NCBI RefSeq assembly: GCF_016811915.1 | Contig: NZ_CP069127.1 | Location: 4,560,001 to 4,624,000 of the forward strand | DNA: 64,000 nucleotides | DNA from: Brevibacillus choshinensis | GTDB taxonomy: Bacteria > Bacillota > Bacilli > Brevibacillales > Brevibacillaceae | Direction: 5' to 3' | In this document: positions 1 through 8,668 of the stretch, piece by piece | How the letters are laid out: each line of letters begins with the position of its first letter | Numbering within the stretch: position 1 is the first letter of the stretch | Position numbers and translations under genes: made by a program | The notes under the pieces: generated by a model | The model's input: the letters and a program-made list of their open reading frames with translations, nothing else | The model's database searches: none | Told to the model about the DNA's origin: nothing

Positions 1-981
1 GTGCGGAGCCTTGTCGCCAAAGACTCGCTTGATAGCCACTGTCTCCGAGCGATCCCCGATCTCCGTGCTTGTCGCGTGCGCGCTGATGAGATCGACCTCT
101 TCTGGCTGGATGCCGGCTTCCTGGAGCGCCCCTTTCATCGCCAGATACGGACCGTACCCTTCCGGATGAGTCGCAACCATATGATAGGCGTCCGAGCTGG
201 CGCCATATCCAATCACTTCTGCATAGATTCGAGCTCCCCGACGTTTGGCGTGAGAAAGCGACTCCAGTATCAGGATCCCGGCCCCTTCCGCCATGACAAA
301 GCCGTCTCGTCCCGCATCAAAGGGTCTGCTCGCTCGCTTTGGATCGTCATTTCGGCTCGACAACGCCGTAGCATTTCCGAATCCCGCCAGCGAAACTTCC
401 GTGATGGCAGCCTCCGAGCCCCCGGCAAACACCACATCCACTACGCCCATTTTGATCAACCGAAACGCTTCCCCGATGGCCGTATTGCCGATGGAGCAGG
501 CTGTCACCGGTGCCATTGTCGGTCCGTGAGCGCCGTACTTGATGCTGATCATCGCCGCAGCCATGTTCGGAATCATCATCGGCACCAGCAAGGGACTTAC
601 CCGATCAGGTCCTCGATTTTGCAAAACGGCATTTTGCTCCAGCAGCGTCCCTACCCCGCCAATCCCGGAGCCGACATAAACACCGATGCGCTCCCGATCC
701 ACCTGATCCTGCTGCAATCCGGCATCCTCCCATGCCTGCTCGGCAGCTGCCAGCGCAAATTGAGAGAAGCGGTCCATCCGGCGCGCTTCCTTTCTACCGA
801 ACATCCCCTCCGCATCAAAATCACGGACGCTTCCGGCTATTTTTGTTTTATGTCCAGCTGTATCAAACGAATCGATCAACGATATTCCCGATTTCCCCGA
901 GGTCAAGCCCTCCCAGAACGCATCGACCCGATTGCCCAGTGGTGAAATGACACCCAATCCTGTAATCACGACTTTTTCCAT
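1..981 (-). CDS. fabF: Beta-ketoacyl-ACP synthase II (FabF), 3' end cut by window edge
   Basis: Condensing enzyme of type II fatty acid synthesis; it joins malonyl-ACP to a growing acyl-ACP in the cytosol. The first 327 residues are visible, from MEKVVITGLGVISPLGN to SETVAIKRVFGDKAPH. The nucleophilic Cys is in TACSIGNTAIG, and the first catalytic His is in SAHATST, where most FabF proteins have HGTST. The second His motif lies beyond the window. The ATG has a GGAGGAG ribosome-binding site. It is transcribed away from the regulator at 1099, with a 117 bp shared intergenic region. The family is clear; whether it is the only FabF in the genome cannot be told. Confidence 0.93.
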   Translation of the reverse strand, partial: MEKVVITGLGVISPLGNRVDAFWEGLTSGKSGISLIDSFDTAGHKTKIAGSVRDFDAEGMFGRKEARRMDRFSQFALAAAEQAWEDAGLQQDQVDRERIGVYVGSGIGGVGTLLEQNAVLQNRGPDRVSPLLVPMMIPNMAAAMISIKYGAHGPTMAPVTACSIGNTAIGEAFRLIKMGVVDVVFAGGSEAAITEVSLAGFGNATALSSRNDDPKRASRPFDAGRDGFVMAEGAGILILESLSHAKRRGARIYAEVIGYGASSDAYHMVATHPEGYGPYLAMKGALQEAGIQPEEVDLISAHATSTEIGDRSETVAIKRVFGDKAPH

Positions 982-1026
982 CGTGCTCCTCCTTGTACCT
1001 TGGATACATCCATCTTTGCACAGCAC

Positions 1027-1066
1027 TTATCCTATTACAAGTTGTTGTTTATCCTAGTATAATAGG
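1027..1066 (+). promoter_or_regulatory. Promoter of the XRE/MmyB regulator with embedded repeats
   Basis: A -35 of TTACAA (1035-1040) and a perfect -10 TATAAT (1058-1063) are 17 bp apart. TTATCCTATTA (1027-1037) recurs as TTATCCTAGTA (1049-1059), exactly 22 bp away. CCTATTA (1031-1037) also faces its inverse TAATAGG (1060-1066). The repeats overlap both promoter elements, so binding by the regulator itself is plausible. The sequence shows the repeats; autoregulation is inference. Confidence 0.6.
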
Positions 1067-1098
1067 TACCAGCATAAGGAGAATGGGGAGGAACCTGC

Positions 1099-1941
1099 AT
1101 GAACCATCAGACGAGACTTCAGGAGTTATCCGCCTTTTTAAAAGCCCAGCGAGCCAAGATTCTGCCTCAGTCAGTGGGGCTCAGCCCAGGAACGCGGAGG
1201 CGTACGCCCGGATTGCGCAGAGAGGAAGTCGCCCAGCTCGCCGGAGTCAGTTCTACCTGGTATACGTGGCTGGAGCAAGGGCGCGACATCAAAGCGTCCC
1301 CCTCTGTATTGGATGCGGTCGCCAAGGCCTTGCAGCTAACCGTCGATGAGCGGAAGTACTTGCATGCGCTCGCCTTGGAAACGGGGGCAGGCGCTGCTTT
1401 GCGCGAGGAACACCTGCCACAGATCAGCCCTTCTCTCACACGCATTTTGAAGGAACTGCGCTCGTGCCCGACGATCATCTCTGACAGGCGCTGCCACATT
1501 GTAGGCTGGAATGAAGCGGCTGCAAACGTCTTTTTGGACTTCGAGCAAATCCCCTACGAACAGAGGAATCTGATTCGCTTGCTCTTCACGAGAAAAGAGC
1601 TGCAGCGTCTGGCGGTGAATTGGGAGCATTTCGTCAGCGGGTTTTTGGCCATATTCCGGGCCTATTACGGTCAATTCGTAGAGGATGAGTGGTATGAGCA
1701 GTTTCTCCAGGAGATGAAGGGACTGCATCCGGATTTCCAGCGGCTGTGGGAAGAAAACCGTGTCAGCACCGCTCCAGAAGTATTGGTGGAATTTCGCCAT
1801 GCCAAAGCAGGCAAGATGCTTTTTCACCTGACCTCGCTTCAGGTCCAGGGGGATGTCGATCTCAGGTGCAGTATTTATACACCCGACCCCCACTCTTCTA
1901 CCGAAGCCAAGCTGACGCAGCTGATGGGCATGGCAAAATGA
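1099..1941 (+). CDS. XRE-family regulator with MmyB-like ligand-binding domain
   Basis: 280 aa. The N-terminal helix-turn-helix (about residues 8-80) carries RRTPGLRREEVAQLAGVSS and TWYTWLEQGRD, the signature of the actinobacterial and Bacillales MmyB-type regulators. The remaining residues (about 100-270) match the MmyB-like PAS-type domain, with WNEAAANVFLDF and NLIRLLF blocks. This domain is thought to bind a small hydrophobic ligand. The ATG follows GGGAGGAACCTGC. The gene stands alone, divergent from fabF and convergent with cimA. No target is visible; such regulators often control an adjacent oxidoreductase, but none is next to it here. Confidence 0.85.
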   Translation: MNHQTRLQELSAFLKAQRAKILPQSVGLSPGTRRRTPGLRREEVAQLAGVSSTWYTWLEQGRDIKASPSVLDAVAKALQLTVDERKYLHALALETGAGAALREEHLPQISPSLTRILKELRSCPTIISDRRCHIVGWNEAAANVFLDFEQIPYEQRNLIRLLFTRKELQRLAVNWEHFVSGFLAIFRAYYGQFVEDEWYEQFLQEMKGLHPDFQRLWEENRVSTAPEVLVEFRHAKAGKMLFHLTSLQVQGDVDLRCSIYTPDPHSSTEAKLTQLMGMAK

Positions 1942-1944
1942 ACA

Positions 1945-1980
1945 AACAGCCTGACCGCTTGGGCCAGGCTGTTTTCTTTT
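1945..1980. terminator. Bidirectional terminator between regulator and cimA
   Basis: AACAGCCTG (1945-1953) pairs with CAGGCTGTT (1965-1973) and a TTTTCTTTT run follows. It sits between two convergent stop codons. It suits the plus-strand gene best. Confidence 0.75.
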
Positions 1981-3601
1981 AGTGATTCACGATACCTACT
2001 CGTGCATTTGCTGTCTGATGGAAGCCCGACTCTTCACAGCCTTCCTTCCAAAGAAGGAAGCGAATACTGTCAGCCAGTGCTTCCCAGCTGGCTTCGATCA
2101 CGTTCGTAGAGACGCCGACCGTACTCCACTTTTCCCCGTTGTACGCAGACTCGATCAATACGCGCACCTTAGCGGCTGTCGCGCCGTTTTCATCCAAGAC
2201 GCGAACCTTGTAGTCAGCAAGATGCATCTTGGCAATACAGGGGTAATACTTTTCCAGCGCCTTCCGCATGGCGTTGTCCAAGGCGTTAACGGGACCATTT
2301 CCATCGGCAGCTGTATGCACGGTTTCCCCATTGACATTCAGCTTTACGGTAGCCTCTGAAGTGATGGCACGCACAGCCGCCTTTTCCATGAGGATTTTAA
2401 AGGAGTCGAGGGTGAACAGATTTTTCAGCTTACCTGCCGCTTCCAGCAGCATCAAGGTAAGCGAAGCTTCTGCGCCTTCGTATTGATAGCCCTGGAATTC
2501 ACGCTCTTTGATTCGCGTGATGATTTCACGCGCCTCTTCGCGCTCCAGCGAAAGATCGATCTGGAGCTCTTCCATTTTGGCCAGCAGGTTGCTTTGCCCT
2601 GCCAGCTCAGAAACCAGCACGCGGCGGATGTTGCCGATGTACTCCGGCTCAATGTGCTCGTACGTTTTTGGATCGCGCATGACCGCGCTGACGTGAATTC
2701 CGCCTTTGTGCGCAAAAGCGCTGTGTCCGACAAACGGCTGGTTGTTCGGCAGCGTCATGTTGGCGATCTCTGCTACGTAGCGGGAGAGCTGTGTCAGCTC
2801 CTGCAGCTGCTCGCTGCTCACACATTGGTAACCCAGCTTCAGCTGGAGATTGGGGATGACGGAAATCAGATTCACGTTTCCGCAGCGCTCCCCGATTCCA
2901 TTGATCGTACCTTGCACTTGCTTTGCTCCCGCCTGAATCGCTGCGAGCGCATTGGCTACGGCCACCCCGCTGTCGTTGTGCGGGTGAATTCCGAGCGGCG
3001 TACGGATGCCTTCCGTTACGTTCTTCACGATATCGTAGACTTCTGTCGGGAGACTTCCCCCATTGGTGTCACAGAGGACGATCCAGTCCGCCCCAGCTTC
3101 CTCAGCCACTTCCAGCACGCGCAGCGCATAGCGCGGGTTGGCTTTGTAGCCATCGAAGAAGTGCTCCGCCAGGAAGAGGGTCACGAGTCCGTTTTCTTTC
3201 AAAAAGGCAACCGAATCGGCTACCATCCGCAGGTTTTCTTCCAATGTCGTTTTGAGAGCATCGGTGACGTGCAAGTCCCACGATTTGCCGAAAATGGCCG
3301 CTGCTTTTACGCCACTCGCAATGAGTGCCCGCAGATTGTCATCTTCTGCCGCCGCCACATTCGGACGACAGGTGCTCCCAAAAGCCGTAACCTTAGCATG
3401 CTGGAGAGGAATCTCCCGAATACGTTCAAAAAAGGCCATATCCTTCGGGTTGCTTCCCGGCCAACCGCCCTCGATAAAATCGATACCGAATTGATCTAGC
3501 CGCAGTGCGATCTTTATCTTGTCTTCCACCGACAGGCTGATCCCTTCTCCCTGCGTACCATCTCGCAGGGTCGTATCGTACAGATACACCTTGCTCTCCA
3601 T
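1979..3601 (-). CDS. cimA: Citramalate synthase (isopropylmalate synthase-like)
   Basis: Condenses acetyl-CoA with pyruvate to (R)-citramalate, the first step of the threonine-independent route to isoleucine. The N-terminal HMGL-like TIM barrel starts at once with YDTTLRDGTQGEG and contains the metal-binding HPHNDSG motif. A C-terminal LeuA-type dimerisation/regulatory domain follows (about 400-535). CimA and LeuA are related, but GTQGEG, the roughly 540 aa length and the monocistronic setting point to CimA. I start at the ATG at 3601 because homologs begin right there. A second in-frame ATG at 3613 would add four residues, and neither has an ideal ribosome-binding site. Confidence 0.9.
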   Translation of the reverse strand: MESKVYLYDTTLRDGTQGEGISLSVEDKIKIALRLDQFGIDFIEGGWPGSNPKDMAFFERIREIPLQHAKVTAFGSTCRPNVAAAEDDNLRALIASGVKAAAIFGKSWDLHVTDALKTTLEENLRMVADSVAFLKENGLVTLFLAEHFFDGYKANPRYALRVLEVAEEAGADWIVLCDTNGGSLPTEVYDIVKNVTEGIRTPLGIHPHNDSGVAVANALAAIQAGAKQVQGTINGIGERCGNVNLISVIPNLQLKLGYQCVSSEQLQELTQLSRYVAEIANMTLPNNQPFVGHSAFAHKGGIHVSAVMRDPKTYEHIEPEYIGNIRRVLVSELAGQSNLLAKMEELQIDLSLEREEAREIITRIKEREFQGYQYEGAEASLTLMLLEAAGKLKNLFTLDSFKILMEKAAVRAITSEATVKLNVNGETVHTAADGNGPVNALDNAMRKALEKYYPCIAKMHLADYKVRVLDENGATAAKVRVLIESAYNGEKWSTVGVSTNVIEASWEALADSIRFLLWKEGCEESGFHQTANARVGIVNH

Positions 3602-3716
3602 GTCTCCACCCATTTCTGAACAATTTTCAGAATAATCTTATCATTTGAATCTTTAGATGCTATCCAGTATACCATAGCCCAAATAGATTTAGAACGCGAG
3701 GCGGTATAGGTTTTTT

Positions 3717-4556
3717 CTATGCACGCATAGGCAGTACAAACGAGACAGTTCGGTCGATCGCTTCCTCCAGCTGCTCGGTGCTTCCCAGGAAAGGATGACG
3801 TGCCCCAAAGGTATGGTCGCCGCCTTCGATCCAGTGAAGCTCACTGTTTTTCGCTGCCGCATGCAGGCGTTCGGAGCCTTTGACCAGCCTCGCAAAATCC
3901 TCTCGTCCCTGAATGATGCAGAGCGGTTGCTCCATGCTCGCTGCTTTTTCCACCAGATCGTACGCTTCCCGATTCTGATCGACATCGTCTATGACAGCGC
4001 GGGTAATGGGCATTTCTTGACCGGTTCGTGCATTCGGTATGTACCCGACTCCATCCTCCAGGATTTTCTGGCGCAGCTTCTCATCAAACAGGTTGACGTT
4101 CGCAATCCCGTTCCAGCTGATGATCCCTGCCACGTTCGGATTTCCCGCCCCAAACAAAATGGCATCTCCGCCGCCTTTGCTATGCCCCAGCACATACAGC
4201 CGGTCCGTCTTCACGTAATCAGGAAGAGCCAATCTTCCAGACAAGATCCATTCCGTCAAAACGTTCAAATCAGCAACTTCGCGGGCGTAGGTATTGCGGC
4301 CGAACTTTTCCAGCTCATCAAATTCCGTCAAGCTTTCTCCGACGCCATTGCAGGTAAAATTAAAGCGGATCGTCGTGACTCCGCGTTTGGCCAATGAATC
4401 CGCCACGTAGGGGAAGCTCCCCCAATCCTTGAAGCCTTTAAAACCGTGGCAGAAAATCAAGAGCGGCTGCTGATCTCCAGCTGCAGCATCCGTATGAATA
4501 TCCCCGCGCAGTGTCAGCTCGCTGTCCACCGGTATGGCAAATGCTTCTCTCTTCAT
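3717..4556 (-). CDS. Alpha/beta hydrolase
   Basis: 279 aa single-domain alpha/beta hydrolase, probably an esterase or peptidase-like enzyme of the dienelactone hydrolase type. The oxyanion region reads FCHGFKGFKDW, the nucleophile elbow is GHSKGG, and the acid/His pair is most likely in the IQGREDF and GGDHTFGARH segments. No signal peptide, so cytosolic. I place the start at 4556, where AGAGGTGAAGAG precedes ATG; an open frame runs further upstream but is low-complexity and lacks homology. The substrate cannot be read from sequence. Confidence 0.85.
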   Translation of the reverse strand: MKREAFAIPVDSELTLRGDIHTDAAAGDQQPLLIFCHGFKGFKDWGSFPYVADSLAKRGVTTIRFNFTCNGVGESLTEFDELEKFGRNTYAREVADLNVLTEWILSGRLALPDYVKTDRLYVLGHSKGGGDAILFGAGNPNVAGIISWNGIANVNLFDEKLRQKILEDGVGYIPNARTGQEMPITRAVIDDVDQNREAYDLVEKAASMEQPLCIIQGREDFARLVKGSERLHAAAKNSELHWIEGGDHTFGARHPFLGSTEQLEEAIDRTVSFVLPMRA

Positions 4557-4616
4557 CTCTTCACCTCTTCTACCTTTTCTTCTTATTATGCCGTGCTGCC
4601 CGCCCAAATGAAATGA

Positions 4617-4652
4617 AAACAAAAAGAAAGAGGCATGAGCTTCCTCATGCCT
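4617..4652 (-). terminator. Terminator after the YheC/YheD gene
   Basis: Perfect 9 bp hairpin AGGCATGAG / CTCATGCCT with a 4 nt loop, then a T-rich tract when read on the minus strand. It starts 14 bp after the stop at 4666. Confidence 0.85.
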
Positions 4653-4665
4653 GCTCATGCCTTCC

Positions 4666-5784
4666 TCATCCGAGAAGGTCTCCTTCTTGTTTTTCTTGCT
4701 CATTCTCTAACAGATACAAAGCGTACTCCAGCGGCCTTCGAATGGCTTGCCGATAGCGGATGTTCTGCCCGAGCTGTCGGAAAATGTCCCGCCCCGGCTT
4801 GGGGTTCATCTCGATGATCCAGACTCTCCCTTTCGCATCAATCCCCAGATCAAAGCCGAATTCGATCATTTGCCCGAAATGCTCCTCAATGCGCGCCACC
4901 GTCCGCAGTGCCAGCTCTTTGCATTCCAGAATGATCCGAGTGGCCTCACGCTCGCCGAAGCGCTCCTTTAAGAACGAGGCGGCAGGCAGCGCCTTACCTC
5001 CCCCGTGAAGATTGGATGTCGAGGAACGCGGCGAACCGATGCGAAGCCCCATTCCTGTCAGCCTCCACTGTCCCGTTCCATCCTTTTGGGCCAGCAGACG
5101 CGCATCCACGACGCGCTCACGGACCAACTCGAGGTCCAGACCCTGCTGGAGAAAGAATTGCTCGTTCCCGCTTTTTTCCTTCTCCATCCAGTGCTCCAGA
5201 CGCTTGCACAGTACAGTCTTTGACAACAGCTTTTCGGTGCTTTTCGCTTGTTGCTTGGTTCGACCGTACAGCCGATAGCCATCCCGCAAGCGCTCCACCC
5301 GCAAGATGCTTCTCCCTCCCGTGCCATTCGTCGGCTTGAGGTAGAGGATGCGATGCTCTCTCAGGAGCTGGGACAGATTTTCTCTGGAATACGGGAGTGT
5401 CTGTGGCAGCCAGCGCACCAGTGCCGGGTCCTGCGATAGCACCTGATGCACCCGAAACTTATTGGTAAAGCGGCTATTCGCGTAGCGAAACCAATTTTGC
5501 TGGCGAAAGGGGAGATAGAGTCTGTGCTTGGGTACGGGGTAGTAACGATAACGGTCGATGACGATGTCAGGCCAGTCATACCAGCCACTTCTCCAGCCTG
5601 ACTCCGCGGGAACATACCCTCTGATTCTTCTTTCAGAATAGCGGACGTCCTGCGGTCCGAACAGGAATACTTCCGCGCCCAGACCTTGTCCTTCCTTGAC
5701 CAGCCTGCGCAGAAATCCCGGTTCTGTAAATCCAGCTTCTCCTCGGTAGGTCAGAATGCCAATCCGTTTTCTCACCGGCGGCAT
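4666..5784 (-). CDS. YheC/YheD family spore coat-associated ATP-grasp protein
   Basis: 372 aa. The family is found in spore formers and includes the forespore-surface proteins YheC and YheD of Bacillus subtilis. The N-terminal part has the typical IGILTY start and a WYDWPDIVIDRYRYYP block. From about residue 130 it is ATP-grasp-like: LKPTNGTGGRSI resembles the ATP-binding loop and IIEMNPKPGRD the metal-binding end. No ligase reaction is proven for the family. ATG 5784 and GTG 5787 both lie close to AAGGAGG; I chose ATG. The gene is monocistronic, with its own terminator. Confidence 0.85.
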   Translation of the reverse strand: MPPVRKRIGILTYRGEAGFTEPGFLRRLVKEGQGLGAEVFLFGPQDVRYSERRIRGYVPAESGWRSGWYDWPDIVIDRYRYYPVPKHRLYLPFRQQNWFRYANSRFTNKFRVHQVLSQDPALVRWLPQTLPYSRENLSQLLREHRILYLKPTNGTGGRSILRVERLRDGYRLYGRTKQQAKSTEKLLSKTVLCKRLEHWMEKEKSGNEQFFLQQGLDLELVRERVVDARLLAQKDGTGQWRLTGMGLRIGSPRSSTSNLHGGGKALPAASFLKERFGEREATRIILECKELALRTVARIEEHFGQMIEFGFDLGIDAKGRVWIIEMNPKPGRDIFRQLGQNIRYRQAIRRPLEYALYLLENEQEKQEGDLLG

Positions 5785-5842
5785 CACCCTCCTTCGTCTG
5801 GAACTGCCTTTTTCTCTCGTGTTAGCTTATGGTCAAATGCGT

Positions 5843-5877
5843 AAAAAAGCGCCTTCGCCAAGGGTAGGCGAACGCGC
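5843..5877 (-). terminator. Terminator after the M20 amidohydrolase
   Basis: On the minus strand GCGCGTTCGCC pairs with GGCGAAGGCGC (one mismatch) and TTTTTT follows. Confidence 0.75.
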
Positions 5878-5898
5878 ATATATCTGTTTCGTTTCGGA

Positions 5899-7095
5899 TT
5901 AGCCCTGATGCTGTTCCAGATAGCGGAGCGCCGTGCGACCCAGCAGCTCCCCTGCAATCAGCATGGAATCTTCATCAATATCAAAACGCGGATGGTGATG
6001 CGGGTATTTTGCAAGCTTGTCCGGATTGCCCGCTCCGACGAACAAATAGGCGCCAGGCACCTTCTCCAGATAATAGGAGAAATCTTCTCCGCCCATGAGC
6101 GGCTTCATCGGCTCGACCCGTGCTTCCCCGAATGCTTCGATGGCGGCTTCGCGGGCAACCGCCGCTTCCTGCTCACTGTTGATCACAGCTGGATAGCCTC
6201 GCTCGTAGTGAACAGCGGCACTTCCTCCCAGCATGGCAGCCGTGCCTTCTGCGATCTCGATCAGGCGCTGCTCCGCGCGATCACGTACCTCTGGCAAAAA
6301 CGTGCGTACCGTACCCGTGAGTCTGCAGCTGTCCGCGATAATGTTGTTGTTGTCGCCGCCGTTAAAGGTTCCCACTGTCACGACAACACTGGCCAATGGA
6401 CTGATATTGCGGCTCGCGATGGTTTGGAGATTGCCTACGATTTGGGATCCGATCACGATGGAGTCGATCGTTTCTTCCGGCACCGCACCATGGCCGCCGC
6501 GTCCTTTGATTTCGATGACAAAATCGTCCGTGTTCGCCATGATGGGCCCACCGCTGATGAACACCTTACCAACCGGGAGCATCGACCAGAGATGAACGCC
6601 AAAAATCGCATCTACCCCATCGACAGCTCCGTCTGCCGCCATTTGGATCGCTCCGCCTGGGGACTCTTCCTCCGCATGCTGGAACAAAAAGCGGATTTCT
6701 CCGGCAAATTGATCACGATGCTGCGCAAGAACACTTGCCAGCCCGAGAAGCTGAGAGGTATGCGCATCATGTCCACATGCATGCATCACACCTGGCACAG
6801 TCGACTTGTACTCGACTTCCTTTTGGTCCTGTATCGGAAGGGCATCGAAGTCTGCGCGCAAAGCGACGACCGCTCCCGGACGGCTCCCCCGCAGCACCCC
6901 TACCACGCCGCGGCCACCTACACCTGTGCGCACTTCATCAAATTTCAGTTCTCTAAGGATGTCCGCGATAAGCGCGGGTGTCTTTTCTTCTTGAAAAGAA
7001 AGCTCCGGATGCTGATGAAGATGACGCCGCCAGCTGATGATCTGCGGCTCTATCTCCTGCAGCAATCCCTTTAGTTGATCTTGTAAGGACATCAT
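5899..7095 (-). CDS. M20 family metallopeptidase / N-acyl amino acid amidohydrolase
   Basis: 398 aa zinc amidohydrolase of the hippurate/IAA-amino acid hydrolase group (M20D). Seen: RRHLHQHPELSFQE near the start, the metal-binding MHACGHDAHT, the HAEEE general-base segment, and GGEDFSYYLEKVPGAY near the C-terminus, with a lid/dimerisation domain between. It is expected to remove acyl groups from amino acids or small peptides in the cytosol. The start has GAGGAGAG and two adjacent ATG codons (7095 and 7092). The exact substrate is open; family members cannot be told apart by motif. Confidence 0.88.
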   Translation of the reverse strand: MMSLQDQLKGLLQEIEPQIISWRRHLHQHPELSFQEEKTPALIADILRELKFDEVRTGVGGRGVVGVLRGSRPGAVVALRADFDALPIQDQKEVEYKSTVPGVMHACGHDAHTSQLLGLASVLAQHRDQFAGEIRFLFQHAEEESPGGAIQMAADGAVDGVDAIFGVHLWSMLPVGKVFISGGPIMANTDDFVIEIKGRGGHGAVPEETIDSIVIGSQIVGNLQTIASRNISPLASVVVTVGTFNGGDNNNIIADSCRLTGTVRTFLPEVRDRAEQRLIEIAEGTAAMLGGSAAVHYERGYPAVINSEQEAAVAREAAIEAFGEARVEPMKPLMGGEDFSYYLEKVPGAYLFVGAGNPDKLAKYPHHHPRFDIDEDSMLIAGELLGRTALRYLEQHQG

Positions 7096-7184
7096 TCTCT
7101 CTCCTCTACTTTGGCATCTCCTGCGCAGCCATGCTTTTCCCTATCATAGCAGAATTTTTGCAATAATGGGGAGAAAGGCAATCC

Positions 7185-7221
7185 ACAAAAAAACGGGAAA
7201 AGAGCTTGTCTTTTCCCGTTT
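7185..7221 (-). terminator. Terminator of the thyA-folA operon
   Basis: Perfect 13 bp stem AAACGGGAAAAGA / TCTTTTCCCGTTT with a 5 nt loop and a T run on the minus strand, 22 bp after the folA stop. Confidence 0.92.
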
Positions 7222-7242
7222 CATCACGACCATTGTTCCCTG

Positions 7243-7722
7243 CTACTCGCTTGCCTTGCGTTCGTACACATAAAAGCTGTGGGGGTATTTATTCTTGTCG
7301 TCCACGATCCCTTCCCGCTTGTCCACCACGGTAAACGCTTCGCGGTCCCACTCCGGGAAAAACGTGTCCCCTTCCACTTCCAGATCGATTTGAGTAATGT
7401 ACATCCGTTCGACTACATCGAGAAACTGCTTGTAGATTTCCGCACCACCGAAAATGATGACGTCTCCTAAAGCCATTACCTCTTCCTTTGTATGAACCAC
7501 ATCGACGCCATCCGGGTGAAAATCCCGATTTCGCGTCAACACCACATTTCGGCGGTTTGGCAAGGGTCTACCCAGCGACTCAAACGTTTTGCGGCCCATG
7601 ACGATCGTTTTGCCGGTCGTCAGCTCCTTGACGTGTTTGAGGTCGGCAGGAAGATGCCAAGGCATGACCCCATCTTTCCCAATCACCTGATTGCGCGCAT
7701 ATGCGACGATCAGACTGATCAT
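7243..7722 (-). CDS. folA: Dihydrofolate reductase
   Basis: 159 aa, normal length. Reduces dihydrofolate to tetrahydrofolate with NADPH, recycling the dihydrofolate made by the neighbouring thymidylate synthase. Seen: ISLIVAYARNQVIGKDG, the substrate loop MPWHLPADLKHVKELT with its catalytic Asp, the NADPH-binding MGRKTFESLGRPLP, and IFGGAEIYKQF. The ATG lies inside the end of thyA (4 bp overlap), so translation is probably coupled. Trimethoprim target; nothing in the active-site segments is unusual. Confidence 0.96.
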   Translation of the reverse strand: MISLIVAYARNQVIGKDGVMPWHLPADLKHVKELTTGKTIVMGRKTFESLGRPLPNRRNVVLTRNRDFHPDGVDVVHTKEEVMALGDVIIFGGAEIYKQFLDVVERMYITQIDLEVEGDTFFPEWDREAFTVVDKREGIVDDKNKYPHSFYVYERKASE

Positions 7723-8513
7723 ACAGCCACCTCGCCTTTGATGTGCGGATGAGATTCGTAGCCGATCACTTCAATATCTTCATAGGTGAAATCGAAAATG
7801 GATTTCACATCTGGGTTTAGCTTCAGCTTAGGCAGCGGCTTTGGTTCGCGGGTCAGCTGCAGCTTGACCTGCTCCACGTGATTGAGATACAAATGTGCGT
7901 CGCCCAGCGTGTGGACGAAATCGCCTGGCTCAAGATCCGTCACATGCGCAATCATATGCGTCAGCAAAGCATAGCTGGCAATGTTGAACGGCACTCCCAG
8001 GAACGTATCCCCGCTGCGCTGGTAGAGCTGGCAGGACAGCCTTCCATTCGCCACGTAAAACTGGAACAGCAAATGGCAAGGCGGAAGAGCCATCTTGTCC
8101 AATTCCGCAGGATTCCACGCGCTGACTACAAGGCGTCGTGAATCGGGATTTCGCTTGATTTCATCAATCACCCATTGGATTTGATCGACCGTCTTTCCAT
8201 CTCTTCCGGCAAAGGAACGCCATTGCTGCCCATATACAGGCCCCAGATCACCATTTTCATCCGCCCATTCATTCCAAATGCGCACCCCGTTCTCCTGCAG
8301 GTAGCGGATGTTGGTGTCTCCCGAAAGGAACCAGAGCAGCTCGTGAAAGATCGATTTGGTATGCAGCTTTTTCGTCGTCACCAGCGGAAAGCCCTCACCG
8401 AGGTCAAAGCGCATCTGATGTCCAAATACGCTGATCGTCCCCGTGCCCGTCCGGTCTTCCTTGGTGACGCCTTCGTCTAAAATACGCTGGCACAAGTCCA
8501 GATATTGTTTCAT
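7719..8513 (-). CDS. thyA: Thymidylate synthase
   Basis: 264 aa, the same length as Escherichia coli ThyA when started at 8513. Methylates dUMP to dTMP using methylene-tetrahydrofolate and yields dihydrofolate for FolA. Seen: RTGTGT, FPLVTTK, the nucleophilic Cys in LPPCHLLFQFY, SCQLYQRSGDTFLGVPFNIA and the DAHLY segment. I prefer the ATG at 8513 to the one at 8519: AGGAG is 8 nt away (2 nt for the other), and homologs begin MKQYL. First gene of a two-gene operon. Confidence 0.97.
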   Translation of the reverse strand: MKQYLDLCQRILDEGVTKEDRTGTGTISVFGHQMRFDLGEGFPLVTTKKLHTKSIFHELLWFLSGDTNIRYLQENGVRIWNEWADENGDLGPVYGQQWRSFAGRDGKTVDQIQWVIDEIKRNPDSRRLVVSAWNPAELDKMALPPCHLLFQFYVANGRLSCQLYQRSGDTFLGVPFNIASYALLTHMIAHVTDLEPGDFVHTLGDAHLYLNHVEQVKLQLTREPKPLPKLKLNPDVKSIFDFTYEDIEVIGYESHPHIKGEVAV

Positions 8514-8578
8514 CTCCATCGCTCCTTCCCATTCTCATCTATATTAAACATCCGAGAGGCAAAATGAAAGAAGGGAAA

Positions 8579-8608
8579 TTGGACTCCTGTTTTTCCCAGC
8601 ATTATACT
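8579..8608 (+). promoter_or_regulatory. Possible promoter of the MocR regulator
   Basis: TTGGAC (8579-8584) and TATACT (8603-8608) with an 18 bp spacer, 60 bp upstream of the start. The match is fair, not strong. Confidence 0.4.
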
Positions 8609-8668
8609 AGGGTAGGATGTACAAAAATGTCACAAATGCGAACACGCAGAGAAAGTGTGAGTGGATAA

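Noticed and set aside
2483..3499. 338-codon plus-strand frame
   Set aside because: Antisense of cimA without start signal or homology.
5908..7074. 388-codon open frame on the plus strand
   Set aside because: Exact antisense of the M20 amidohydrolase, no ribosome-binding site, no motif; a GC-related shadow.
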